A stretch of DNA of 64,000 nucleotides, taken from NCBI GenBank assembly GCA_022432975.1, contig CM039509.1, positions 7,689,043-7,753,042 on the forward strand, written 5' to 3'. This stretch comes from Begonia masoniana (taxonomy: Eukaryota; Streptophyta; Magnoliopsida; Cucurbitales; Begoniaceae). The notes beneath the pieces were generated by a model. The model searched no databases, was not told the DNA's origin, and saw nothing but the letters and a program-made list of their open reading frames with translations. The position numbers and the translations under genes are program-made. Below are positions 21,295-33,948 of the stretch, piece by piece; positions within the stretch are counted from its first letter, which is position 1, and every line of letters begins with the position of its first letter.

Positions 21295-24200
21295 TCATCT
21301 CCGAGTGAGAGAGGATTTGACCTCAAATCTAGTGATTTATCTCCTTCCATATCTTCTTCTTCACCAATATAAGATGAAAGATCATGCACGTTAAAGGTGG
21401 AAAATATCCCATAGTCTCCTGGTAATTCCAATTTGTAGGCATTATTATTAATGCGTTTCACAATTTTAAAGGGGCCATAGGCCCTTGGAAGTAGCTTGGA
21501 TCTCCTTTGCTTAGGAAAGTACTCTTTTCTTAAATTGAGTCATACTAGGTCACCCTCTTTGAATATTACTTCCTTACTCCCCTTGTTAGCTTACTTTGCA
21601 GATATCTCATTTTTCTTCTCGATGTTTTTCCTAACCAGTTCATGCATTTGTTTAACTTGAGCCGCTTTGTTAGTCCCTTATGGATTTACAAGGTCTATCT
21701 CAGGAAGTGGTATGAGATCTAATGGTGTGAGGGGGTTGAAACCATGGACCACTTCAAAGAGAGTTTTTCGAGTGGTGGAGTGGACACTCCTATTTTACGC
21801 AATTCCAAATACAGAAGTTAGACATCCTAATCTGTTAACTTTTTTGACCACTTATGTCTTACCGTTAGTTTGTGGATGGAAAGATGTGCTGTGTAGTAAT
21901 TTGGTTCCAATCTTTTTCCATAGGTTCTCCAAAATGCACTTAGAAATCTTGTGTCTCTGTCAGACACAATGTATTGTGGAATTTCGTGTAACCTGACTAG
22001 TTTTTTTTAAAAAAAGATCAGCAGTGATGACTACATCATTAGTCTTGGTACAGGCAACAAAATGTGTCATCTTGAAAAATCTGTTCACAACAACCATAAT
22101 GGAATATTTAGCTCAGACTGTTCGTGGAAGACTTAGGACGAAATCCATACTAATTTCCATCCAAATGTGTGTAGGTACCGGGAGTTGTAGGTATAGTCCT
22201 TGAGGTAGCACTCTGCTCTTTGCCCTTTTATAAACAATACATTGCTTGATGATTATATGTACATCAAGCAGGAGATTGGGCCAGTATAAATGTTCTCTTA
22301 GCAGGTCTTGAGTTCTCTTTTCCCCAAAGTGATTAGATAAACCACTATTGTGGGCTTCCTTTACTAGACATTTCCTTAAACTCCCATTGGGAACACATAA
22401 TTTGCAACTCTTGAACAAATATCCATCCATGATATGATATCTTCCTTCTGCCTTATCTTTACACTTGAGATAATAAAATCCAAAATCAGCATCTGACTCG
22501 TAGTTATCCTTAATCCATTTGAATCCAAAAAATCTTGTTCCCAGCTCAGTCAACAGGATATGTCTTCTTGATAGTGCATCTTCTATTACGTTGGTTTCTC
22601 CTTTTTTGTACTTAAGTGTATACAGGTATCTTTCTAGAAATTCTACCCATTTGGCTTGTCGTTTGCTCAATTTACCTTGGCTCTTTATATGCTTAAGCGC
22701 CTGGTGGTCGGTGTGTATGACATACTCTTTGGATAACAGGTAATGCTGCCATTGCTCGAGAGCTCGTATGACTTTATAGAACTACTTCTCAGGCTGCTCT
22801 TTTTAGTTTTTCACTAAAAAATGCAAGTGGCCTTCCCTCTTACATTAGGACTACTCTAATTCCTACTCCAAATGCATCACTCTCAATCTCAAATATTTTG
22901 CTAAAATCTGGGAGTGCTAGGACTAGTGATTAACACAGCTTTTCTTTAATTAGCTCAAAGCTATGTTGACAAGCTGGAGTCTATTGGAATTACTTTCTTT
23001 TCTTAGTGCAGTCCGTGATTAGAGCCATAATTGTGCTAAAGTCTCTAATGAACCTTCGATAGAATGAGACTAATCCATGGAAGCTACGTACCTTTGATAT
23101 TCCTACTAGGCTGGGCCAGTCTTTGATGACCTCAATCTTAGATTCGTCAACTTCCATCCCATCTTTAGTTATAATGAATCCTAGAGAGTAAACTCTCTTG
23201 AGTGAATGAACACTTTTTAAGATTTCCAAACAACTTTGCAGCTCTAAGGGTTTGGAATAGAATGTTCAGATGGTCCAAATGTGATACTAAGTCCAAACTA
23301 TAGACGAGGATGTCGTCAAAGTAAACGACCACAAACTTACCAAGAAAGTCCTTCAAAACATAGTGCATCAACCGCATGAACGTACTAGGGGTGTTGGATA
23401 GTCCAAAAGACATGACCATCCATTCGAACAACCCATACTTGGTCTTAAAGGCAGTTTTTCACTCGTCGTCTTCTTTCATGCGAATTTGATGGTATCCGGA
23501 AAATGTTGAAGCTCCGCTGAGCTCGTCCAACATATCTTCTAGTCAAGGTATTGGAAATCTATATTTTATAGTTATTTGGTTTATAGCCTTACTGTCTACA
23601 CACATTCTTAGCGAACCATCCTTCTTTAGAACTAGGAGCGTAGGGACCGCATAAGGGCTCATAGATTCTCTAATATAGCCTTTTTTCAGTAACTCTTATA
23701 CTTAGTTCTGCAGTTCTTTAAATTCTTCGGGATTCATTCTATAGGCTGGGCGGTTAGGCAGCATGACTCCGGGCTGTAAGTCTATCTGGTGCTCGATACC
23801 ACGTAAGGGTGGTAATCCTTGTGGTAGTTCTTCGAGGAACACGTCTTGATATTGTTTAAGTAGGGTTTACACCGATGTCGGAATGTTTCCTAACTTCTTT
23901 ACCCGTTCTCGAAATAGAACCATAATGAGGGGTCCGCCCTCTAATAAAGAGCTCTCTAATTCTTTTCTTGATAGAAATAGGTTGGTCTTGTCCCTTTCCT
24001 TCTTTCTATATGCTTCATCATTGGAGATTTGTTCGGGTTTCAATGGTGCAAGTTTGATTGTTTTACCTTCAAACTTGAGGGAGTAATAATTTGTAAACCC
24101 GTCGTGAGTCACTTGTCTATCATATTTTCATGGTCTACCTAATAGTAAATGGCTAGCGCTTATAGGTACGACGTCACAAATGACAGAATTCTTGTATTTT

Positions 24201-25615
24201 CTGTTGGTAAAATTTATAGTAACTTGTTTTGTGACTTTCACATCATCTCTATCATCTAACATTGGTAATTTGTAGGGGTTTGTATGTAAACGAGTTTCCA
24301 ACTCTAATTTTTCCACCATATATTTGGAAGCCACGTTAGTACAACTTCCTTCATCGATAATTAATGAACAAACTCGATCTTTGATGGAGCAGCGACTATG
24401 AAAAATATTCTCACGCTGGCAATTTTCTTCTATGGTTTTTGATACTAGAACTCATCGAATGACCATTAGTATAGGTCCCTTTTGGGCATGGTAAACTTCA
24501 TCATCAGATTCAACTTCCTCTTTAGTCTCCTCTATTTGCTCGTCCTCGCTTTCGATTTCCCCTGTACTCTCCCTGAGTACCATCACTCGTTGGTTTGGAC
24601 ATTCTTTGGCCATATGTCCATATCTGAGACACTTGAAACATTGAACCTTACGTTCCTTCGATTGGTTTGCTATTGTGGGTTTGTTGTTCGTGTCCTTCGC
24701 AGGCCAACTGTTTGTGAAGGACTTCTTTTCTTCTACCTTGACAGTTTCCTTGGTAGTTTCTAGGGTTTTGTGTATAAACCTATTGGAAGCCGTCCTACCT
24801 CTCCTCTTCAACTGTCTTTCAACATTTATGGTGAATTAAGTTACTAAATCCAATGAATCTAGTGATTGTAGTTCCACCATATCGCCGATATCTCGATTTA
24901 ATTCTCTAATGAACCTGGCAATTATTTGTTCTTCAGGTTCATTCCATCCTCCTCTGATTCTTTGCATCTCAAATTCTGTGAGATATTCGTCCACCGTTTG
25001 TCCTCTTTTTAATAGGTTCTACATTTGTAGGAATAGCTTCTGTCTGTAGTGGTTGGGTACGAACCTCTTTCGTAGAAGGGACTTCATTTCGGAGTCAGGT
25101 CCTTCATCGCTTTGTCTCCTTTGAGCCTTCAAATTTTTCTACCATAAGAAGGCATAGCCTGTTAGCTCAACTGCTACTAGTTGTATCCTAGTCCGTTCGG
25201 AATATCCATAATACTCAAAAACCTTCTCTACTTTGTCGACCCAATCTAAAAATACGTCTCCATTGCATGTTCCATTAAAAGATGGTACGAATAATTTGGC
25301 ATGTTTGTAATCTTCATTATCCCTTTGTTGGTTGGGAATAAAGTCCTCTTCCCTTTCGATCTGTTCTTCATCATAATATTCATGGCCTCAAAACCTTTCC
25401 CTAGGAGGTTCAGGTCTATTCCTTTGGAAAGTCTCTTGAGATGGTTCTCTAGGTTTATTGTTCCTTATCTCGTTTATCAAGGCATCAAATTTTAAGCTAA
25501 TCACATTGAATTGGGTGTTTAGATAATTGACTGTCTCATTCAGGCCATTGATTTGTCCTTGTAGGTTAGAATTTAACAATAGATTAGGAATAAGATTAAC
25601 AAGCTTTGGTAACAA
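21295..25615 (-). pseudogene. Gypsy-A gag-pol
   Basis: Minus strand, high to low coordinate: gag with zinc knuckle CFKCLRYGHMAKECP (about 24650-24605); protease DEGS (usually D-G/S-G-S) near 24345; RT with YFDDILVYS near 23320; the thumb/RNase H connection [17 protein letters not shown]; end of RNase H (GETNVIEDALSRR) and the integrase H2C2 region (CIVYKRAKSRV; MDFVLSLP) at 22113-22670; integrase C-terminal domain NNAYKLELPGDYG near 21430. There are multiple stops and frameshifts. No clear chromodomain follows. Clade assignment beyond Ty3/gypsy is uncertain. Confidence 0.88.
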
Positions 25616-25764
25616 ATTTCTTTAACAATAGATTCAATTAGTCGTAGGTTTAAATAATCATCTTCGGCTAAACAATAAAATCCGAATAGAAATAGTTTTT
25701 GCCAACCAAAATAATATGAAATGAATCAAGCAAACTCAACAAATAACGCATAAAGGAAGCACTC

Positions 25765-26020
25765 TGTGCTCTGATACCATATGATAAGGAACAGAACCCT
25801 AACTACATCCAAAAGCTAGCTCGGGAGTGTAGGTTTGATACAACCTTATATACCAGTTCAAGAGGCGTTCCATTTTTTGATGTAGAACACCGATGTGGAC
25901 GCACCCACATCATCCCCATCCACTCTAAGGATCCGACCACCTCGGTCGGCATTCCGTCGAACCCTCAAGTGGGACGTGCTACACACGCATCATGGATTAG
26001 CAACCGGCACTAATACCAGA
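25765..26020 (-). other. Gypsy-A leader with two primer-site-like motifs
   Basis: Minus strand: immediately inside the 5' LTR is TCTGGTATTAGTGCCGG (near 26019-26003), a degenerate primer site. A second, perfect TGGTATCAGAGC lies at about 25780-25769, preceded by GGTATATAAGG and by GTCCACATCGG, an arrangement like the 3' part of a short LTR. No gene is present. A second LTR fragment may be embedded here. Confidence 0.5.
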
Positions 26021-27343
26021 TGATATGCCTAAGCCCTACAAATCAAAGAATATTGCAATCAAAATAAATGATCGGTGCTACTCGGCTCAATCCGATAAGC
26101 ACCTCAATGTAACATGCATAACTTTCTCAAATAAGCTCCAAATGATATGATATTTTAAAGAGAACTTATTTGTGAATGATGATTAAGCCCTGAAAATTAC
26201 ACGTAAAAATAAGAAGAAATAAAAGAGATGTACAGAGAAATCTGTGGCTGGTTCGATAAACAACTTAGAGTACTTTCGGGTAATATCACTTTCCAAGGAG
26301 AGTGACAACAACACTTGGGCAATGGTTACCACATTTTCTACTGTTTTCCAACCCTAGAGGGTTTGGAGAGAAAAGATGACAATAAGATCTTACAAGCAAC
26401 CAAAAGCTTGAAACAATGGAGACACACTCCACCTGACTAAGATCCACCGAGGCACTAGACTGATTACTCCTTTGGTCCTTAAAGAAAACGAGCCAATTTT
26501 ATTGATTATCAAAAACTGAGTACAATGTTATGAAAATGAGGATTAAATATGACCTAGGGTGGTGTAGGGTTTCGACTTTGAAATAAAAGGTATCTTGACG
26601 ATGGTCAATCTCTGATGTGCATGCGCACGCTCTTCCATTCTTCAACCATTGAGATAAGGTGATTGTAAGACAACTTTTCTTGAGTTTATGTGGGGAGGAT
26701 GAGCTGTGGAAATTCAAATTTGCAAGATGTATATGCGCACTCATCTTCAAATGTGGATCAGGCCTTCAAATGGCTGCATCTGCTTGGATAGTGTGCGCGC
26801 CATCTCCTCTTGATGTGGTTCGGGCCATCTCTTGTGCTCCTTAAGTGATTGATGCTTGGTCCATCCAATTTAGAAGGCTTGCATGTGCATGCTGTTTTAT
26901 TTGATGCGAGTTAAGATTTTTTTTTGTGCACCTCTTCCATAAGTGTGGTTCGGTTAGGTTGTCAAGCCGCGCGCTCTCCATGTCTTGAGTGCCTTAGGCT
27001 TTAACCACCCAAACTAACCTAAATGCCTATTATGCATGTATATAATTAAAAGACTAATGTTTTGTCAAAAATAACAAGAGGTTCAATGTTTGCCAAAAGC
27101 AATAAAAAGTAAATTGGTTACATCAATTTGTCTTTGGGAAGGCAAATTCCCTCTTGAGAAGATCCGGCACTTGAATCCCATGTAAGCACATGCGTTAATT
27201 TGTTCATTTCTTGAAAATCTGAATTCCACTCTAATCCATTGAGGAGTTCCTCACCTACAATAATAGCAAACTTGTCAGTAAAAAGGTTAGATGGTGAATG
27301 AAATTTGGTTTGAGACCGAGTTAATGGTCTTTGAGACACATCA
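26021..27343 (-). repeat. Gypsy-A 5' LTR
   Basis: Pairs with 19971-21294. Terminal TG/CA are present on the minus strand and the CAACG target copy follows at 27344. Confidence 0.9.
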
Positions 27344-27348
27344 CAACG

Positions 27349-30330
27349 ACAAATCCTTGGTTTTGAGAGGTGTTAAGCACATCCCTGACATCCATATGAA
27401 TTTGATATCGACCGGCAATCTCGATAATGAAGGGTTTGACAACACTTTTTTTTATGGAAATGGAAGTTCACCTAAGGCTCATTGATTATGGCGAAAGGAG
27501 AAAAATGCTCCTCATTGTATGTGATACATGCGAAGATCGCAGATTCCACAGTCTATATGCTGGACCATGAAGGCGTGATAGATCTTTGGCACAACTGACT
27601 TAGTCATATGAGCAAGAAGGGATTGATGATTCTAGCTAAGAGGAACTTGCTATTGGTATAAAAGAGGACTCTTTAAAGCCGTGTGCTCATTGTTTGTCAG
27701 GCAAGCAGACTCGAGTTTCCTTCAAAAGAGCTCCTCACTTGCTGAAATTGAGCATACTTGACATGTTCTACTCTGATGTGTGCGGTCCAATGAAGACAAT
27801 AACACTTGGTGGTGCGCTGTACTTTGTGACTTTCATCGACGATCATTCAAGGAAGATTTGTATGTATATGTTGAAATCAAAAGATCAAGTGCTAGACATC
27901 TTCAAACAGTTTCATGCTCGGGTAGAAAGGGAAACAAGTGTGAAACTCAAATGCATTCAGACAGATAATGGGGATGAGTACTGCGGTTCTTTTGATGAGT
28001 ATTGTAGAGAGCAGGGTATATGTCATCAAAAGGCACCAACAAAAACTGCTCAGTTGAACGAGTTAGCTGAGAGAATGAATGAGACACTTATTGAGAGAGT
28101 GAGATGTTTGTTCTCACAGTCACAGTTGCCGAGATCCTTTTGGGGTGAAGCCTTGTGTACAGTGGTTCATGTTTTGAATCTCACACCGAGTGTTCCATTG
28201 GGTTTCAAAGTTCCAAATAGGATGTGGTCAGGAAAATAAGTTTCTTATAATCATCTGCTCATCTTTGGTTGCAAGACCTTTGTTCACATTCTGAAAGATA
28301 AATGGTTGAAACTTGATGTGAAGATGAGGCCATGTCTGTTTATTGATTATGGTTTTGATGAGTTTGGCTACAGATTCTACTATCCGGTGCAGAAAAAGCT
28401 TGTCAGAAGCAGAGATGCAGTGTTTGTAGAAACCATGGCATCAAAGACATCGATAAGGTGTAAATGACAGACATGTAAAATGATGATCTGATTGATTTGG
28501 ATCAAATTTCTAGATCTGCAAAGCATTCCTATCAAGGGAGAGCGGAACCGGAGTATGATACCGGTCCCGTAAATGGAGAAATCTTCATAGCTAATGATGT
28601 TGAACCGACTGAGCAAGTCAAAGAAGAGATTCAAGAATTGCCAGACGAACCTCATTTAAGAAGATTCACTAAAGAGCGGCGCTCTTTGACGATATACACT
28701 TCAGATGAGTATGCGATGCTCACATATGTCGGAGAGCCAGACACTTACCAAGAGGCAATTTTCGTTGATGAGAAGAAAGAATTGTTGAAAGCCATGGAAG
28801 AGGAGATGCAATCTCTTTGCGAAAACTACACTTATGACTTGGTAAAGTTTCCACAAGGCAAAAGCGCTCTCAAGAAAAGATGGGTCTACAAGTTGAAGAC
28901 CCAAAATGCTAGCTCGCAGCCAAGGTAAAAGGCTTGATTAGTTGTGAAGGGGTACGGTCAGAAGAAGGGAATCGACTTTGAAGAAATATTCTCACCAGTG
29001 GTGAAGATGTCCTTGATTCGAGTTGCTCTTGGTTTAGCTATGCATTTCAATTTAGAGATCGAGCAACTTGATATGAAAACTGCTTTTCTTCATGATGACC
29101 TGGAGGAAGAAATTTACATGGAGCAGCCCGAGGGATTCAAAGTCAGAGAGAAAGAACAACTTGTGTGCAAGTTGAAGAAGAGCTTGTATAGCATCAAACA
29201 AGCTTCAAAACAATGGTACAAGAAGGTTGACTCTTTCATGGTGAGTCACGGGTACAGCCAGACATCATCAGACCATTGTGGGTTCATCAAGAGGTATTCT
29301 GATGATGACTTTGTTATTCTCCTCTTATATGTTGACGATATGTTTATCATAGGCCATGATACTAGCAAAATTGCTAAGTTGAAGGGAGAGTTGAGCAAGC
29401 CTTTTACGATGAAAGACTTAGGTGCGGCGAAAAAGATACTTGGTATAAAGATCTCTCGTGATAGGAAGAATGAGAAACTATGGTTGTCTCAAGAAGACAA
29501 CATCGAGAAGGTACTTGAAAAATTCAACATGAACAAGGCCAAAACTGTGTGTTCTCCCCTTGTAGATCATTTCAAGCTCAATTAAATTCAACATGAACAA
29601 GGCCAAAACTGTGTGTTCTCCCCTTGTAGATCATTTCAAGCTTAATTCGAAACAATGTCCTACAAGTGAGAAAGATAAGGCATACATGAGTTGAGTTCCT
29701 TATGCGTCTGTATTGGCAGTTTGATGTACGCCATGGTTTGTACTCGACCTGATATTGCTCATTCCATTGGAGTAGTCAGTCGGTTCCTCTCCAATCATGG
29801 TAAAGCGTACTAGGAAGTGGTGAAGGGGATACTCAGATATCACTGAGGTACTTCCAGGCTGTGTTTGTGTTTCGGTAGCAAAGATCCTATGCTAGTTGGT
29901 TATACCGATTCAGATATGGCCAGTGACGTTGATTCCAGGAAGTCTGTTTCAGAATTCTTGATGACTTTTTCAAGGGGAGTCATGTCTTGGCAATCAAAGC
30001 TGCAAGAGTGAGTTGCGTTGTCCACCATAGAAGCCGAGTACATTACGAATACTGAGGTTTTCAAAGAGGCTTTGTGGATGAGGAGATTTCTTAAGAAATT
30101 GGGTTTGCACCAATAGAAGTATGTTGTGTTCAGTGATAGCAAGAGAGCTATCCACCTCTCTAAGAATTCGTCATTTCATTCGAGGTCCAAACATATTGAT
30201 GCGAGGTACCATTGGGTTTGAGACTTGCTCGTGACAAAGCAATTGCACTTGGCAAAAGTACACACCAGTGAAAATAGTTCGAATATGTTAACGAAGCCTT
30301 TGTCAAAAGAGAAACTCAAGACTTGTCGGA
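27349..30330 (+). pseudogene. Copia-2 integrase, RT and RNase H
   Basis: Resumes the protease/GAG-pre-integrase region (HIPDIHMNLIS). The integrase at 27694-28239 retains YSDVCGP, QTDNGDEY and the Glu of ELAERMNETL, a full D,D,E set. Then come the RT N-part (28497-28928), a TAG-interrupted join, and RT 28944-29585 with the YVDD box and QLDMKTAFLHDDL. RNase H at about 29890-30300 has YTDSDMAS and STIEAEYI. A 64-bp tandem duplication near 29520-29647 shifts the frame. The layout and motifs match Tnt1-like elements. Confidence 0.9.
29520..29647 (+). repeat. 64-bp tandem duplication in Copia-2 RT
   Basis: AAATTCAACATGAACAAGGC and the following bases to CAAGCTCAATT occur twice in direct succession (period 64, essentially one C/T difference). 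As 64 is not a multiple of 3 it breaks the frame. Confidence 0.95.
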
Positions 30331-30357
30331 GCCCACACATGACCCATAGGGGGACTT

Positions 30358-30774
30358 TGTTGGAATCCGGGTCTAATGTATGGGCTCGGATCCATAATGC
30401 ATCGGTCCATTATGTAAAAGGCAGGAGGCCTCAAAGGAGGCTTCTGAAACCAACAACAAAATGAGAAACGAAGCTTACACAAGAAGCTGGTTTTTTGTAG
30501 AAGTTAGTTTTAAAGCGTGTTGAAGAAGCTACGGAACAAAGCTTCAGTGAGTTTTGCTGGAGAAGCCAAGAAACCTAGCAACCTCTGATAAGAACAGAGG
30601 TTCCTCTTCGAAGTGCATCCGAAGAGGATAGTCTTTGATTTGCTCTTTAGCTCAAAGCTAACTTTGTGCTTTGCGGTTTCGTTTCCTCTCAGCGAAGGTC
30701 CTCTTTTAAGAAGCGAGAAGGTATTCTAGTTGTTGGGTTTGCTTTGGAGAGCTTGTATAGTTTTCTGTTTTTCA
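30358..30774 (+). repeat. Copia-2 3' LTR
   Basis: 417 bp, TGTTGGAATCCGG...TTTTTCA. It matches the 5' LTR pieces 13130-13400 and 18287-18431. Confidence 0.92.
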
Positions 30775-31033
30775 CACAGTTTGCATTGTAATTCGACCTC
30801 CGTTCAGTCAGCTGATCAACCTGCATCGATTTGCTTGATCTTTGCAGAACGTCAAGCAATAATGAGATTCAACGAGGAAAATTCTGTCATGAAGATCACC
30901 AGTCACCATAGAGGAAGCCACCGGAAGACTGGGGCAGCAGGAAGCAACGAAGTCGTCGATCGCAAGGTAAGTAGAACACTTATCTTTACTAGATTTTACG
31001 TTTAGCGCTATAATAAAATGTTGTCGTTTAATT
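30775..31033 (+). other. Unassigned sequence between Copia-2 and Copia-3
   Basis: Continuation of the DNA left of Copia-2 (12612-13129). It holds a short open stretch and an AAG|GTAAGT donor-like site near 30966. No product is recognised. Confidence 0.4.
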
Positions 31034-31252
31034 TGTTAAGGCATCTACTGTTCTGGTTTAGTTAGTGTAATTTCAGTCGTATTGTTGGTTACCTTTATAT
31101 ATGTAAAACATCACATGATAGAAAATATACAGAGTGAAATCATTTTCCCTCTGACAATCTCTCTCTCTCAACTCCACCGTTGCCACTCTGATCATCTTCT
31201 TCCTCACCAAACTCGACCAACCCTAGCGAGAACCTCAGTGGCTTTCTCAATG
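31034..31252 (+). repeat. Copia-3 5' LTR
   Basis: Pairs with 59120-59345. Both hold AACATCAC(A/G)TGATAGAAAAT and a CT-rich segment, and end at GGCTTTCTCAATG. The primer site is adjacent. Confidence 0.9.
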
Positions 31253-31921
31253 TGGTATCAGAGCCAAACAGATGACATCTTCCAGCTCTACTATTCCCTC
31301 TTCCCCTTTAGTTTTCCCTTCCCCTTTGCTTCCTCCATTTCCCCCTGTAAATCACACTATAACCATCAAGTTGACTAACACAAACTATCTCATCTAGAAA
31401 ACTTAGCTTCTCATCATTGTTACTGCAAATAGCATCGAAAAACTTCTAGAAGTGGCTATTTCCCCACCTCCACAATTTCTTGACTCACGCTCGTCTCAAA
31501 CTAATCCCGATTTTAGTTCCTGGCAGCGATACAATGCGCTCCTCTTGAGTTGGATTTTCTCATCTATTTCTGAATATTTGGTTCCCCAGATCGTATCTCT
31601 CACCACAGCAAGTGAAGTCTGGACCACTCTAGCTCGCACCTTCGCTTTTGCCTCGCTAGCGAGAATAACAGAACTGAGAAACCAGGTACATTCTGTTTCA
31701 AAAGATGAACTTTCTGCTACAGCATATATCCAGACCATCACAAATTTATGCAATACACTGGCAAATTGGAGAGCCAGTGTCTTATCATGATCGACTGATA
31801 TACTTTCTGGGCGGGCTTGGAAGTGAGTACGATGCTTTCATCGTTTCTGTCTCAAATCGGCCTGACCATTCTTCACTGGAGGAGATTTATAGCATGCTGT
31901 AGAGTTTTGACTTTCGCTTGG

Positions 31922-33948
31922 TGTAACACCCTGAATTATATAAACCCGGTTCGTTACTCATAGCTCGAACATAACTAAGAAACTTTGCACTAAATTTAAA
32001 ACTTCGCTCGAAAGTCAAAATTTGACATTTCCTAAAACTTCAAAACATCTAAAGACTTGCAGCAGAAATCATTTAAGCAAAAATAGAGTTAAACAAAACT
32101 ATACAAAAAACAATGTTTGAATAATCGGTTGGAATATTAAGAAATAATCGACCAAAGAAAGTATATATTTAATCGTGAAATACTTGAAATGTTACAGAAG
32201 TCAAACGTATCTGCCGCTGAGCAAAGTCAACGGAAGAGACTGAAACAGAAAACAGAAGGCTTCTTCCGGTGACAAAACGACAAAAACTTTGGCTACGTCA
32301 TCCGGTGGATTTAACAAACGACGTCCACCGGTGACTAAACGACAAAGTCAATTTTTTTCCTTCACGAGACAAAACAAAACTGAATACATCGCCAGGTCAC
32401 TAAGTGACAAAAACCCATTGTTCACAACCACCGGTCATAAGACGACAAAAGTCTTCCTACATCTACCGATGACGTCAGCCGGATGATTTCCTTCATCCGA
32501 TCGACTTTATCTCACATCCACCGGTGACGTCAGCCGGATGATTTCCTTCATCCGATCGACTTTATCTCACATCCACCGGTGAACTTCATTCACCAATGGT
32601 TGAACTTACAAATTTCACTCAAAGCATTCAAAACAACCTGACCCTAAATAACGTCTGACATTCAACAAATAACCATTAACAAAAGAACAACATCTGTATC
32701 CTCGACATAACTTTGGTAATAACAAACTCTAACTACATTTAAATCACGTTTTCTTTGGCAGAGAAGAAATTCCCAAAGGTATCAAAACATCAAATAACTA
32801 CTGAAACTTCACCTACAGACAAGTGTTAAACCGCCTCATCAGAACACCAAACCGTGGCATGAATGTGCTTCAACAGCTTCGCCTATTCCTAAGTAAATTC
32901 AGAGAACTCTCCAGTGGTTACCTCAACACCTACATCACAAAACTCATCTATTAGCCTAATGCTAAGCAAGTAAAGCAATAATGAAATAGAATACTGAAAC
33001 ACAAATCCTAATCATGCATTTTCTACTTTCACAACTCAGTTGCAATTTCGTTCATTCACTGATATGATCCCTCGGTTCCATTGGGAGGTGGATCAACTTT
33101 CTCAAAGTCATACATCCTCTTCTCAATTAAGGGGTGGATTAGTTCTCTTAACAGCTGATCTGATCCCTCAATTCCATTGGGAGTGGGATCAGTTCTCCCA
33201 AAGTAATAAATCCTCTACTCGATTAAGGGGCGGATTACTTCCCTTAATAGCTAATCTGTTTCAATCTGTTCATACCTTGCCATAACATTTCATATAAATT
33301 CATTTTCGTATTTCTTCAAAAACATGATGCATGACAAAAAAGAAACACTCAAACATGCATAAACCTACTGTTTTGTGATGTAGGCCTGAAGGCACACACA
33401 ATACTTCACTTACCTGGCTTCCCGAGAGGTTCCTGGTTGTAGAATATTCCAAGAGCTGGCTCACCTAAAACAGAAGCACAGCATTACTTAAACTTTATTC
33501 TAAACATTCGAAAATCTAAGGGGATAGTCCTGGGAGTTCTTTTCTTCACTATTCCCGATTCTTCTCTAAACCCCAAATCCCATCCCTCACTCACAGCACT
33601 TCTAAAACGCATACATTGTCATCCATCAGTTACCTAGACACTAAAGCAGCAAGTAATCGAATCAAAACTTACCTTGGTTGAAGGAAAAATTGGGCAGGGG
33701 AATCGCCTAAAGGTTCCTGTTAGAGAACTGATGGCCGAGAGAGAGAGGGATAAACAGAATGGCGGCTACAGTGCATTAAACCCAAAACCTCTTTTCTTAA
33801 ATGCGTTATCCACTTTTAAATATCTAATTACTCTTTTGCCCTCGTATACTCATTAACTAACCTAATCACTTTTTCTCCAAATTCTTCAAAAATTAGTACA
33901 TCATAATTTGATAAATTAAATTTGGTTTAATAGGATCCGGGTGCTACA
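31922..33948 (-). mobile_element. Solo LTR-2, Ty3/gypsy (same family as LTR-1)
   Basis: 2027 bp, TGTAACACCC...GGGTGCTACA, with TSD CTTGG at 31917-31921 and 33949-33953. It shares with LTR-1 the AACCCGGTT(C/T)GTTA start, the paired GATCTGATCCCT/AAGGGGCGGATTA modules (33050-33250) and the GATGTAGGCCTGAAGG...ACTTACCT block. No internal region is present. Orientation is inferred from the shared block. Confidence 0.92.
32459..32585. repeat. 55-bp tandem pair in LTR-2, with hairpin
   Basis: A unit beginning GACGTCAGCCGGATGATTTC repeats twice at a 55-bp period, and a partial CCGGTGAACTTC follows. Each unit contains CGGATGA-TTTCCT-TCATCCG, a perfect 7-bp stem. It occupies the same relative place as the minisatellite of LTR-1. 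Confidence 0.9.

Larger units (their letters stand above)
19971..27343 (-). mobile_element. Gypsy-A, Ty3/gypsy retrotransposon
   Basis: Inserted in reverse into Copia-2, with TSD CAACG at 19966-19970 and 27344-27348. The LTRs are 19971-21294 and 26021-27343 (1324 and 1323 bp), collinear throughout with scattered substitutions. On the minus strand they begin TGATGTGT and end (A/C)GTATCA or ATATCA. The coding order gag, PR, RT, RH, INT on the minus strand is standard for gypsy elements. Every domain is interrupted. Confidence 0.92.
13130..30774 (+). mobile_element. Copia-2, Ty1/copia retrotransposon (Tnt1/Tork-like), nested host
   Basis: LTRs are 13130-18431 (411 bp after removing Copia-1 and its TSD) and 30358-30774 (417 bp), both TGTTGG...TTTTTCA. 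The TSD is CACAG at 13125-13129 and 30775-30779. The primer site TGGTATCAGAGC is at 18434-18445, and the polypurine tract AGGGGGACTT lies just before the 3' LTR. It contains Copia-1 in the 5' LTR and Gypsy-A in the protease/integrase region. Without them it is about 5.4 kb, a normal copia length. All coding parts are broken. Confidence 0.92.
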
